Below are positions 43,869 to 54,205 of a stretch of 64,000 bases of DNA, one piece after another (positions within the stretch are counted from its first letter, which is position 1; each line of letters begins with the position of its first letter). A program made the position numbers and the translations under genes. The notes under the pieces were generated by a model that was not told the DNA's origin, made no database searches, and was given only the letters and a program-made list of their open reading frames with translations. This DNA comes from Ryuthela nishihirai (taxonomy: Eukaryota; Arthropoda; Arachnida; Araneae; Heptathelidae): contig JAWZYU010000010.1 of the NCBI GenBank assembly GCA_038380435.1, forward strand, positions 41,326,135 through 41,390,134. The letters run 5' to 3'.

Positions 43869-44248
43869 TTGGGTTGTTTTACCTCTGAGCTGCACTTTTT
43901 TGCACACCATGGGCTAAATGGCCAGATCACATGGACCCCGAAGGCTCAGAGAAGGTTGGGGGAGGGGACCCACTGGAACAGCTGTTGGGAGACAGATGGT
44001 AGCCTCCCGTCAAGGCCATCCAGCGTGTTCTTTAACACGCACAGGGTATGTCTCTCCCGCACACGGAGCCACGGCTTAACGTCCCATCCGATGGACGGCG
44101 GCCTTTACAAGCCCATCGGTGTCCCCTACTGACCATGGGCAGGGCGGGGAATTTTGCGGAGATAAATCTCAACGCTGACCCAGCTGGGACTCGAACCTGG
44201 GAGTACAGATTACGAGCCTGGCGCGCTACCGACTGAGCCACCCCCGCC
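43869..44248 (-). mobile_element. Family A SINE, full-length, 15-bp target duplication
   Basis: CCTCTGCTGAGGTGT at 43854-43868 and 44249-44263 brackets a complete 380-bp copy. The tRNA-like head is at the right and the TGGGTTGTTTTACC end at the left. The long exact duplication and good body match make it a relatively young insertion. Confidence 0.92.
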
Positions 44249-44555
44249 CCTCTGCTGAGGTGTCACGTGCGCTGACAGGCTCTTTACCAGGAAATCTCGG
44301 GTGATGACGCAGAGGGATTAGATTGAATAGGAATGAACCAAAACACAGCTCTAGTATTTGGTTTGTAAGAAGTGTTCTCACTAAAAAAATAGGAAAATTT
44401 ATTCTCAATAATTTATTGGCAAATATAGATTTAAAAAAAATTAAGAAATGAACTTAATCATCACGTTCTTACATTTCTAAAAAGAGTAAAACTTTTTCAT
44501 AGAATCTAATGAAGTAATGAACCCCATTGCCAGGGAGAATTACATTAACTTTAAA

Positions 44556-44875
44556 AATGGGTTGGGTTGTTTTACCTCTGAGCGGGACTCTTTTTGCACA
44601 CCATGGCGAAGTCATAAGGACCCTGAAGGCTCAGAGAAGGATTGGGGGAGGGGACCCACTGGAACAACTGTTGGGAGACAGATGGTAGCCTCCCGTCAAG
44701 GCCATCCAGCGTGTTCTTTAACGTGCACAGGGTGCGGCTCTCCCGCACTCGAAGCCACGGCTTAACGTCCCATTCGACGGACGGTGGTCTTACCAAATCC
44801 ATAGTGTCCCCTACTGACCGTGGGGAGGGCGGAAAATTTTGCTGATATAAATTTCAACGCTGATCCAGCTGGTAT
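44556..44875 (-). mobile_element. Family A SINE, head-truncated
   Basis: Begins GGGTTGGGTTGTTTTACC and follows the family body, but stops at CGCTGATCCAGCTGG before the tRNA-like head. An R1 fragment follows at 44876. The promoter-containing part is thus missing. Confidence 0.85.
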
Positions 44876-44910
44876 GGGAAGTTTTCAGTTTAATTTTCCA
44901 AACAAATTCA
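44876..44910 (-). repeat. Fragment of repeat R1
   Basis: GAAGTTTTCAGTTTAATTTT then CCAAACAAA matches the outer end of R1. Confidence 0.5.
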
Positions 44911-45361
44911 CAGCAAGACTCCAGAACCAAAAACTGTCAACGTTGTGACCATTATTATCGCCCTTCTCCAAACTTAAAAGAAAAATCCCTTTTTTCCCTT
45001 AACTCTCCAAAGGTTTGTCTCTGTCTGTCACAGACTTATGCAATTGAGAACGCTTGTAGACATTCTGTGTGGCAAAAGCCTCTCAAGGTTCAAATTATCA
45101 TCGTCATCACTAAATAGTGCAATATATGCATGTTACATTTTCACCCCCCCCCTTCCCCTTCCTATCCCCCTTCCTGCATATCACGTGATGCGACGTCAAT
45201 ATTTTGATGAAAATGTAACGAATATAAAGGAAAACAGTGAGATTTCCTGGAGCATACTTCAGTGCGTATTGATGAACGTAAGGCCATGCCATTGACGTTG
45301 ATTCGTTGGACCAGGCCGGTTCCTTCACGACGGCCCCGATTGAACCCTATAAGAAAATGGG

Positions 45362-45628
45362 GTGGCAACTGTGAGACAAAACGTTTTCTATAAACATTTA
45401 TATCCTGCAGGTTTTAATATCACATATAAGCAACATAGTTCTAGAATCCCAAAGTTGATTCTGAAACTTGAATCATTCACGGCTTGTGAAGAAGTTTTAC
45501 AGTTTCTTTATCAAGGATCCGATGCAGTTCACCCAGAACTGGACGCACCATTGCTGCTGGTAATGGATAAAAGTCACTGCCTTCAAAAACGTTCCGTGGA
45601 AACAGGATTTGCTAACATGACCAATTGA
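45362..45628 (+). pseudogene. Possible BTB/POZ-like exon remnant
   Basis: The second half of an 88-residue frame, TACEEVLQFLYQGSDAVHPE then DAPLLLVMDKSHCLQKRSVE, resembles the C-terminal helices of BTB/POZ domains (a hydrophobic LQFLYxG segment, then LL..AD.Y.L..L). The key AD.Y is MDKSH here. The first half matches nothing I know. No neighbouring exon or splice structure is evident. It could be a host exon, a retrocopy or chance. Confidence 0.3.
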
Positions 45629-45797
45629 ATTTACAAAAGAAAAATTCACAATTCAAATCATTAATCACAAATGAATAATTCACTGATTCCACGCTATCCT
45701 TGGTCTAATTTTGTATCTTACTACAAACAGCCCTTTTAAAATTCAATGGACTGTATACAGCCAAGAACAGACCACTTGGTTGTAGAGAGTACATGTA

Positions 45798-46100
45798 TAG
45801 GTCTGTAAATGGTAGCTGGGTTGTCACTGGAAGGAGAGATATACACCAATCCCCTGTGATGATGCACAGAATACTCTCTTGTGGAATGGAACGGAAGAGA
45901 TCAGTGTGGCCTACTGATCAGGAAAACTATGGCTACTTTTCTTTTTTTTTTGTATCTTGTTGAGGTACACATAGGGTACTGGTACTGACCATATAAAAGT
46001 ATATATAAAGCAAGTACTGGTACTGACCACATAGGGTACTGGTACTAACCATATAAACCAAATAGACTGGAGAAATGATTCTGAGCTTGATTATGGATCA
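45798..46100 (+). repeat. Fragment of RTE-like LINE leader, inverted copy
   Basis: The reverse complement of 22480-22820: TCTGTAAATGGTAGCTGGGT, CCAATCCCCTGTGATGATGCA, TCAGTGTGGCCTACTGATCA, CTGAGCTTGATTATGGATC. It contains a local duplication of ATAGGGTACTGGTACTGACC (45972 and 46033). No coding part of the LINE is attached. Confidence 0.75.
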
Positions 46101-46139
46101 GTAGCGAAGCGTGACTTTTTGAATAGGGGAAGCAATTTT

Positions 46140-46405
46140 CAAAGCATTGCCCAAATTCAATCGCCATTCCGGTACTTATGTTTCCAAATCATTGAACCGG
46201 AATGCCATTATTCCGGTTCCTATGTATCCAAATCATTGAGACGGAACGCCTTTACGTTACTTAAGTTTCGAAATCATTAAACGAAACTCCATTGCAATAC
46301 TTACGTTTTCAAATCATTGAACCAGAATGGCGTTTTTTTTTTCGAAATAAGAATTTTGATCAGAACACTGCTTCGTACTTGATATTTCCAAATCACTGAG
46401 TTCGG
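46140..46405. repeat. Short tandem array, unit about 55-58 bp
   Basis: Four diverged units share TTTCCAAATCATTGAACCGG and GCCATT.CGGTACTTATG words (starts near 46141, 46200, 46258 and 46315). A fifth partial unit (TATTTCCAAATCACTGAG) is near 46381. Confidence 0.75.
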
Positions 46406-46489
46406 GTAATTCTATAGTTTTTAAAACAAATATTTCTGTCTGTATATATATATATCGAATTACCATATTTTTGTATACTCAAACCGGAA

Positions 46490-47045
46490 CATCAAAGAAG
46501 AAAACCATGCCCCCTTATTAATATTCATAATTCATACTTCATAATCCATAACTCATAAAAAACCCCTGGTTGACCCACCTGTATCATCCTCATTAAAAAA
46601 ACCCTTATCAAAAATCACTCCCCTTTATTAAAAACCCTTGGCGCCATCTAGTGTACACCATAAGTACTATACTTTATTCTAGTTTAACCGAAATTTTTCC
46701 AAGTCCCAATTTTTGACTCCCCCTCATTAAAAACCCCCCTTATCAAAAGTTCCGCCTCCCTTTATTAAAAACCCTATCAAAACTGCCACACCCTCGTTAA
46801 TTAATCCGTTATCAAAAGTTCCGCCACCCTTATCAAAAATCCCTCCCCTTTATTAAAAACCCTATCAAAACTGCCACACCCTCGTAAATTAACGCGAGAT
46901 ATTTAGGTCTTATAAATCAACTCCCTGTGACTCATTATCTCCATACATTCATCGCCTCCTATTGGCCTATTATATTTCCTGAAAAACTGTATCGTTGCTC
47001 CTGATTGGTTATCCCAGATGACGCTGCTTTCTCACGTTAAATAGG
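46490..47045. repeat. Terminal-type sequence of the host Polinton
   Basis: Blocks of CCCTTTATTAAAAACC, TTATCAAAA and GGCGCCATCTAGTG recur here as in the outer 1 kb of both palindrome arms and at 30.9-32 kb. The sequence directly precedes the Polinton PC4/integrase pseudogene. The exact terminus (an AGTAGT-type end) was not found, so the boundary is approximate. Confidence 0.5.
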
Positions 47046-47047
47046 GT

Positions 47048-48078
47048 GCAACCTCCAAGTGCGTCATTGTCCACGATGAAGGCTGCAATCCATATGTGTG
47101 GTGTCTCGGTGAAGATGTTTACGTCGTGCCTTCGCTGTTCAAAAATAAGTTTTCGGTGCACGTACGTCGTTACAAGAAGTATGAAAATGGTGAACTCATC
47201 TACCCTACACCTACATGGGTTACCCTCTCAATATCTGAATGGGAGGCTTTGTGCGCAACGGTGCCCCACATCGAGGATCAAGTGAAAATCGGTCTCGATC
47301 AACAAACATGGCACATGCTGCCCGGTTTACGCGTGTATATGTACTGCAATGAAGGTGGAGAACGCTGTGTCGACTTCATCAAAGAAACAGCTGCTACAAG
47401 AACTCTAAAGTTTCGAGTTGTGAATCGCAGTGAGATCGTTCCAGTTCGCATGGGACGATCTCCCATGAATTTAAACACGGATCAAGGTACCGAATTTCCC
47501 AACAGAGTATTCCAGAAATTCCTGAAAGAGAAGGGTATTCGGTTCTTCGTCACCAACTCTGACAAAAAAGCAGCTTTGATGGAGAAATGGAATCGTACAC
47601 TACGCGAGAGACTGGGGAGATATTATACACGTAATAACACATACCAGTACTTGGACGTGTTGCAACGTGTTGTACGATGTTACAATGCAACAGTTCATAG
47701 TGCACACGATATGCCTTACACAATGAAGATGGTGTATTGGTACGACTTTACGGCAATCCACTCAAAGTAAAAGAAAAACCAGATTTAAAGTGGGGGACAT
47801 GGTTCGACTAGCCAGTCTAAAAGTATCTTTCAAGAAGGCAGGTACGCATTTGTGGACTGAAGAAATTTTTATAGTCGACCGGGTGTTACACCGCCAGCCC
47901 CTTGTATACATCATAAGGGATTCCGAGGAGGAAGTGTTGAAGGGCACATTCTATAAATCAGAACTTCAAAAGTGACCGAACCCGAACTTTACCGGGTTGA
48001 GAAAATAATCGAGAGAAAAGGTCAAAAGGCACTGGTCAAATTTGGTGGTTATCCCAAACCTTCATGGATTTTTAAAAA
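47048..48078 (+). pseudogene. Polinton PC4-like / integrase gene fusion, frameshifted
   Basis: The main frame has no stop from 47045 to 47770 and no clear ATG. Residues from VYVVPSLFKNKFSVHVRRYK through TLSISEWEALCATVPHI resemble a PC4-like (p15 coactivator) DNA-binding fold. From SPMNLNTDQGTEFPNRVFQK onward it is a retrovirus-like integrase, holding the later catalytic D and the E (MEKWNRTL); the N-terminal zinc finger and first catalytic D are missing. After a frameshift, 47790-47975 carries the C-terminal domain (HLWTEEIFIVDRVL). After another shift, YRVEKIIERKGQKALVKFGG is a chromodomain, as in Polinton integrases. The gene ends where the capsid gene starts. Confidence 0.75.
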
Positions 48079-48168
48079 ATGGATAGTTTCTACCTGACCC
48101 TACCCTCCACAGCTAGTCAGAATATTTACCCGAAGAATTCGCAGAGTGATTTCACGGTTCGTCTAGCA

Positions 48169-48502
48169 CAGGCGTGTCCAACCTTTTGACTTCCCTGGGC
48201 CACATTGAGTAAAGATTAATTGTTTTGGACCGCACATAAAATATATAATACAGTTAATGTATATGAATAATAAAACGTGCACATGGTAATGCACATAATC
48301 TGAAAATCTCAATAATAAAACTTCATTTATTTTAAGTTTTTTATTATAAAATTAGAAAAAGGGCAACATAAAACTAGTGGGATATCAAAAACTCGCTGAA
48401 AATCACATAATCATGTTGAAAGCTTATGTTGTAAGCACGTAAACTTTACGATTTTGTGGGCCGCATTACTAGCTGTCCAGGGTCACGGGTTGGATACGCA
48501 TG
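48169..48502. mobile_element. hAT-type MITE, 334 bp, 8-bp target duplication
   Basis: Terminal inverted repeats CAGGCGTGTCCAACC (48169-48183) and, on the minus strand, CATGCGTATCCAACC (48502-48488) flank a non-coding AT-rich body with GGGCCACATTG and GGGCCGCATT near the two ends. The 8-bp duplication GTCTAGCA (48161-48168 and 48503-48510) is diagnostic of the hAT superfamily. Its excision would restore the capsid frame exactly. It has no transposase. Confidence 0.92.
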
Positions 48503-48754
48503 GTCTAGCACAACCTCTAAGACTAGGGGGAAAATGGAAAGTGGGGTTAGCAGAAGTTCACTTACCTGTGAGCTGGTACAATGTTGATGGCTCTAATGAC
48601 ACGTATCAATATTATGCTCCAGCTCCCTTTGAAGAATACTGGAAAATCAAGCTTAAACCAGGCAAAATAACTCGAATGGAACTGTTCTTCGAAACACAAA
48701 CTGTTTGGTTTCACCTCTCTGCTCAGCTCCCCAAAGAAATATTGGTGTCATATA

Positions 48755-48760
48755 ACGGTG
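48755..48760 (+). repeat. Left 6-bp target duplication of the palindromic element (ACGGTG)
   Basis: ACGGTG here and at 62416-62421 directly flanks the AGTAGTATC / GATACTACT termini. A 6-bp duplication is the Polinton/Maverick signature. The capsid-gene frame runs up to it on this side and leaves it on the other. Confidence 0.92.
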
Positions 48761-48811
48761 AGTAGTATCATGCCACCCGAGCGTTCCCCCTTTGCACAGT
48801 GCTTTCCCCCC

Positions 48812-48905
48812 TATGACGTCACCGACCACGCCCCCTATGACGTCGCAGACCACGCCCCCTATGACGTCACCGACCACGCCCTCTATGACGCAGCATGACG
48901 TAATC
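48812..48905. repeat. 24-bp terminal repeats with CRE-like TGACGTCA sites (left end)
   Basis: Three units of TATGACGTCACCGACCACGC plus CCCC-type tails (48812-48883) and a partial unit. Units 1 and 3 hold TGACGTCA, the consensus of CREB/ATF-type factors; unit 2 has TGACGTCG. The right end has only two units (62317-62364). The decayed element at 30.8 kb keeps one TGACGTCACC (30840-30849). Confidence 0.85.
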
Positions 48906-50704
48906 ATTACGTAACCGACCTTTATTAATAATTCCTCCCCCTTTCACCCCCCTTTCCCCTCAGTGGCGCCATCTGTTGACAGTGAGAAGTACTATTTTCC
49001 CAAAAAAAACCTATTTTTATTCTAATTCTTCGATTTTTGATTTCCCCCTTTATAAAAAAAATTCCTCCCCCTTATGAAAAACCCCTGGCGCCATCTGGTG
49101 CCTGTGAGGAACACTAATTCTCCAAAAACCCTTATTTTAATTCTTTGATTTCCCCCTCCTATTAAAAATTACTCCCCCCTTTTAAAAATTTCTTCCCCCT
49201 TATGAAAAAACCCTGATGCCTTCTGTTGACAATGAAGAGTACTATTTTCGGAAAAACCTCCTTATTTTAACTCTAATTCCCGATTTTTCTTTATTTTGTC
49301 CCAATGGTTGACCTATATTTTAAGCCCTCCCCCTTATGAAAAACCCTCTGGTTGACCATTTTAAGGCCCCCCACTCCTTCACTCGGCTGATGCAAGTCTC
49401 AGAATAATTGCATGGAACGATTGACTGGTCTTAGAATAATTGTACAGAAAAGGATGATACAAAATTCCTTAGTAATTAAACACTCATCAAAATTCCCTTA
49501 CCTCTATTAAAAATCATCCTACAGTTGAAACTCATTTTACTCTTACTGCTTCCATAGAAAATACCATAGGGTGAAATTAATAATGGTTTAAATTATTCGT
49601 AGGGATGGCATGTTAAATCTGCTTTTAGAACACACGTCTGCAGTGGAAAAATTTTCAAACTCCGTTAATCAACTCCCTAGTAATTAAACACTCGTCAAAA
49701 TATTCCTCACCTTTATTAAAATCACTCCAAGGTCGAAATAAAAATCAGTTTTTCTGTAGATGTGTTTCACCGGAAAAAAAAAAATCGTCCCTCGCTCTGT
49801 GGATTCCGTCCGACTGTCTTGAGTTCCCAGACTATACCGTGTACTTGCTGTGGCTTAGATGCGGGTCAGATTTTTCAGATATTATAGCATTCTTTATAAC
49901 TAGCTTTTTCTATGTATTTCTTACATCAAAGCCAACACTAGCACTGAACTCTTTTGAATGCAGATCTCAAATTGTAAATCAACTCACAGAGTTGTATTTA
50001 TTCCTTAGTAATTAAAACCCTTTGCTATTCATTTAGCCAGGACGACTAAACGATTCCTTTATAATTAAAATTCCCTGCTATTAAACTCCCTAGTAATTAA
50101 ACACTCATCAAAATTCCCTTACCTTTATTAAAAAAAACAGTTTTCTGTAGAGGCGTTTTATCGAAAAAAAAAAAAAACTTCTCCTCGGCAACGAGAGTCG
50201 AACGCGCTACCCAAGCTTCACTCTGTGAACTCCTAACAAGAACCAACCTGCAATGGAAAAGGCATTCCTGAAGTCGTACGTGGAGTCATGCCCACACGTG
50301 TCCGTTTACCGGTCAGGTAGCAACGAAACATCTCCTGACACAATCGCCCTGGGAGGTTGGGTGTCCAGCGCTCAGTGTGGTGACTCATACGATGTTGTTC
50401 TCTGAGGGTAGGTGACGTCACAACAAGGGGAAAGTAACGTGGAGTGACCAGCGAGTGACACGTATCAGAAGACTGAGCACTGGGGATGTTTAACCTTCAG
50501 TATAATTTTACACAGTGTGTTAGGATTAACAACTCTTATAGCATAGTTATTGCGGGTAGGCTCCCTCTCCCACTTTTAAAATTTAGATCTTACACCGACA
50601 GTCTTTTCATATACGTATTTTTATAACCATTTTAAAACCAACACTTATTTCTTTTATCCCTAGCGATTACTGGTTGTTGCATTTTTTACTAGAAGAAACC
50701 CTAC

Positions 50705-51740
50705 CCCTGCAGTAACAGCCCCCGTAGAAAATAAAAAATGCTATCGGGCGAAAAATTAATAAAATCTGATTTTATTCGTCGTGATGAAAAATATTGATGG
50801 GGTAATAGGTTCGACTTAAAAGACTTCGTGTTCGGATCCTCACCACGGACAACCTCTCGCTGATGGATGGTTAAACCCTACGAAATTATTCCAAACGGGG
50901 AATCACAAGGTTTTTATTGACGAATGAATCTTGGACCTGTACTGCTTCCGTACATCGTGAAAACCCACTCACAGCCTTGATCCGTGTTCCCAATTTCCTT
51001 TACTAAGTCACTTCAAAAAAAAACATTGTGATTGCAAAAGTATGACTAACTGTTTTATTACGCCACGTTTTAAAAATACTTATTACTGTTGTAATCCGCG
51101 GTACGGGAGAGTAACACTGTTCGAAGAAAAAAATATTTTTTTTTGTACGAGGTAGAAAGTTAAAAGTACGTCGCGTGAAAAAACTAGTTCCATCACGAAT
51201 GCACATTAATGGAGTAGGGAGGTCGTAGTTTAATACTTCAGCTATAAAAAAATAATACAATGTCTCACGCACCCCTCTCAACTTGTCTACGCTAATCCGC
51301 TATATGCTCCGCCTAGTGCTCCCACCCTCGTTTCGACACTGCAGGCTGGTGACGTACAAAGGTCATGCGGGCTGCAGTGGAATGCATGGCTCCTGCTGAA
51401 TGCTACGCTATCAGAAATCCATGTGGTCGCCACGTTCTCCAAGCGCTCAGAATATTACTATACGTATAACTGATGTAAAGTCCGTTTTAATCAATACTTA
51501 TTTCTTTCAACTCTGCGACTATTGGCTGGCACATTTTTACTAGAAGAAGGGTTACCTTACAGTAGCAGCTCCGCAGAAAATAAAAAATCTGATTTTATTC
51601 CTCGTGAAGAAAAATATTGAAGGTAATAGGGTCGACCTAAAAGATCCTTGTTCGGATCCTCACTCCGGATGGCTTTTAACAAAAGTCCTACGAAATTAAA
51701 AAACTCCCCCGTTATGCAGCAGTGTTTAAAAATACTTATT
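50705..51740. repeat. Diverged internal duplication inside the left arm (modules B and A)
   Basis: 50705-50895 and about 51541-51700 share, in order, GTAACAGC-like / GTAGCAGC, AGAAAATAAAAAAT, TCTGATTTTATTC, AAAAATATTGA.GG..GTAATAGG, GTTCGGATCCTCAC and CCTACGAAATTA. 51061-51085 and 51724-51745 share TTTAAAAATACTTATTA. The two modules, mirrored at 59440-60480 in the right arm, come from an old tandem duplication of roughly 0.7-0.9 kb. Confidence 0.7.
51003..51281 (-). CDS. Hypothetical 92-residue ORF (left arm)
   Basis: Not recognised. The frame is identical to its mirror at 59919-60197. It is rich in F, T and R (TRRTFNFLPRTKKNIFFF, VISIFKTWRNK), with no signal peptide that I can define. Its middle (ITTVISIFKTW) resembles AIISIFKHC in the second module, so it is at least partly a product of the arm's internal duplication. 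The presence of two identical copies only reflects the palindrome and is not independent evidence of coding. It may be a non-coding frame. Confidence 0.25.
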   Translation of the reverse strand: MRGVRETLYYFFIAEVLNYDLPTPLMCIRDGTSFFTRRTFNFLPRTKKNIFFFEQCYSPVPRITTVISIFKTWRNKTVSHTFAITMFFFEVT

Positions 51741-52128
51741 ATAGCTGTATCCCTAGTACATGATGCAAACTCTTTCCGAGGAAGTAACGCTATTCGATGC
51801 ACCCCCCAGTTACATGCTTTTACAGGGTAAAGCCTGTGGCAGAATGTTAAAAGTAGAATTCATACGTTCCGTAAAACTTAAGTTCCAACATGCGTTAAAG
51901 GAGTATGGTTCGACTCACTTTGAGAGGAGCAGTCGCTCGGACCAAAAGCCTGATGGGTCTCCTGCCGAATTCTACACTTTATCAGAACACCGTGTCGGGT
52001 GCCTTCTAGAAAAGGGAACAATTTTTAATATTATAAGAAATATGTGGTGTATAATTCCATGGAAAAAATACGAAACCTTTAGTATTAACATCCTCACTTC
52101 AAATTTTCATGCGACATTCTGGGGTTAA
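51649..52128 (+). pseudogene. Hypothetical ORF, frameshifted in the left arm
   Basis: The counterpart of the 159-residue frame at 59552-59073. One extra base near 51786 (GAAGTAACGC here, GTACTTC inverted in the right arm) divides it into frames ending at 51830 and starting at 51760. The family is unknown; the second half (LKFQHALKEYGSTHFERSSR) is basic. Which arm has the original frame cannot be decided from this window. Confidence 0.3.
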
Positions 52129-53149
52129 GTTTCAACTTTTATTTTTTCCAACCGTAATAAAGCGCTGTTTCTGTGGAGCATTGGTGACTTCGACGCCAAG
52201 GACGACCCGCACTAAACGATACGACCGTGCACTAGAAAACCGTGAACGGACTTGTGTGAAACGTAATGTACAAAGCTTGACAACAGTAATATAGACTGGG
52301 ATCCTCGCTCACTATACTATCATAAGCCTCGAGAAATTATCAAATATGAATAGACCTCTGTAAAGTTCCGATCCCACAATCTTCTGAGTTCATTCCCCGG
52401 TCGATGCTGTCAGGATCACAAGGGATGTTTTACACATTCAACGACTTTTTCTGACATTCGCTAATCAAAGTGTCTATCTACACATCAGACTTGTCATTAC
52501 ATCGACAAACTACCTGTCCATAGGCTGAGTAAGCATTTAGAATGAAAAATTGAGTCAGCTTCACGACACAGATTCGTAAAACGCTCATTAATTATTTTGT
52601 GAGAGAAAGCATGCATAAAGTTCAAACACTAATACATCTTCCCTTTCTAATAAACCATACGATCAAAGTAGATAAATTGCAAGCATCATCGGATCTGATT
52701 CCGTATATCTGCTTACGACGAAAATCTCACAATAGCTTATTCAGTACTTTAACCCCCTGATACAGTATGTGACTAGGTCGTTTAACTAAATTACGTGCAT
52801 AAACGAAAATGTAAAGGGATATCTGTAAATTCGCACAACGGGATAGGTGAATATTTTCACAATTCTTTTGAAGGCAGAATAACTGTGACGAGAGAGAAAG
52901 TATAAAAATGCAGTGGGATGGCTGTAAAAACAACAGATTACAGCGCAAATACTGTAAGATAGAAAAAACGACTATTAACAAGTGTCATATAAGGAGCGAC
53001 CGATAAAAGTCACACCGTAGCGGAAGGAGTAATACAGGAAAAATCATAAAATATTAACCCCCCCTCCCCCACGCTGGTAAATCACGGTCCATTGCGTACA
53101 CATGGATGAATATCACAAAAATACTTTGCATATAGTAAAGAACCACCGA

Positions 53150-53275
53150 AGTTTGGAAATTTAAAATCTGAAAACTCACTTTTTATAGTATTTCCGTGAA
53201 AAGTCACCCCCCAGAAACGAGATCTAGCTCTGTCGCCAGTTATTCCAGCGTACTATCTCTTTTCAGCACGTTTGA
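53150..53275 (+). repeat. Repeat R1 copy inside the left arm
   Basis: GTTTGGAAATTTAAAATCTG then AAAACTCACTTTTTATAGTA and TTTCCGTGAAAAGTC match the R1 start found at 17 kb, 30 kb and 39 kb. A mirrored copy lies at 57926-58051. R1 thus also resides in the mobile element. Confidence 0.65.
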
Positions 53276-53924
53276 ATAAGTGCATGTGAAGGTGGCTAGC
53301 TGCAGACACAAGCTTTTCGACAAAGATAGGATGTTTCACTACAATCTAACACGGAGATGTCTGTTAAGTTATTTTTTCCTCCTATTTCTACACTAGTGTC
53401 GAAGTCTTAGAACAAGTGGTTCGGGTTAGCACACGTTTTTGATATTATCTTGTTTGGCAATCTGAAAGAACACTGTCTGTGGAACATTACCCCCCTGCAA
53501 GCTAGTACTAATTACTTTACGATTCTGAGGGACGAAGGTTGAAATCGTTGGCAGATATTTTTCAGAAATATGTAATCAACCATAGTGTTCGGATATTTGA
53601 TCCATAGTAAGACATGAACGATGTTTACCTGCCATCAGCGACCCCTTCTACGGATCGTATGAGAGGTAATTGTTACGCCAATTAGCTACGTGAAGTCGTG
53701 TTTATTTTTAAAAGCAAAGACACACTAATTACCGACTAGCTAGAGAACGATATATTAACCTACTAAAGTTTGATTTTAACGATCAGATAGTGTATATATC
53801 ATCACTTTTTTAGTTCATAATAATATTCCAACTTTTAAAGGAAATATTGTCTCGTTATAAGCGATTACATACAAAGAAATACACACTCTATACTTTAAAT
53901 CTATAGAGACAACGATCACTATCC

Positions 53925-54005
53925 CAGGAACACATCTGTGAAATATCACCACATTTTTGTTTTTAACGTACGGTTGAATCGTTCTACGATGCTAGCTTTG
54001 GTTTC
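53925..54005 (-). pseudogene. Integrase C-terminal catalytic fragment downstream of the left PC4-like gene
   Basis: The minus strand reads KASIVERFNRTLKTK, the block around the catalytic glutamate (E of VERFNRT) of a Polinton/retrovirus-type integrase, and is then cut short by a stop. The same 80-bp segment recurs in the inner arm at 55445-55521 with a few changes. It starts about 200 bp past the stop of the PC4-like gene, on the same strand. Confidence 0.7.
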
Positions 54006-54177
54006 CCATCCCTTTCTTTTACACCCACCCGATATAAAACATTCGACCCAACATAGCTTGCTAGCTGTGCGAGGTCTTGATACAGAGAACAATATTAACA
54101 CTTCTAAGGCTGACCTTAAAATCCCTGTTAACTATACAAAAGAAATCACATTGACAAAAATATCAGAGGCATTCATA

Positions 54178-54183
54178 TTTATT
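54178..54183 (-). promoter_or_regulatory. Polyadenylation signal of the left PC4-like gene
   Basis: AATAAA on the minus strand 22-27 bases after the stop codon at 54206. The mirror signal in the right arm is at 57018-57023. Confidence 0.7.
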
Positions 54184-54205
54184 TACATTAAGGTCACATT
54201 AATAT

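Larger units (their letters stand above)
48079..48760 (+). pseudogene. Polinton penton-like minor capsid protein, 5-prime part, doubly interrupted
   Basis: The ATG at 48079 opens a frame (DSFYLTLPS...) that directly follows the integrase chromodomain. It is cut at 48169 by a 334-bp hAT-type MITE and resumes in the same frame after the 8-bp duplication, reading GKWKVGLAEVHLPVSWYNV, which is characteristic of the N-terminal part of the Polinton minor capsid protein. The frame is cut again at 48760 by the giant palindrome, and the rest of the gene lies at 62416-63139. In related viruses this single jelly-roll protein forms the capsid vertices. The interrupted copy cannot be expressed whole. Confidence 0.8.

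Noticed and set aside
47046..47285. 79-residue frame starting with an ATG upstream of the PC4-like/integrase frame
   Set aside because: It overlaps the PC4-like domain in the wrong frame; the PC4-like frame has recognisable residues.
50192..50222. tRNA-like segment AACGAGAGTCGAACGCGCTA in the left arm
   Set aside because: Only the T-arm region resembles a tRNA; no complete cloverleaf can be drawn.
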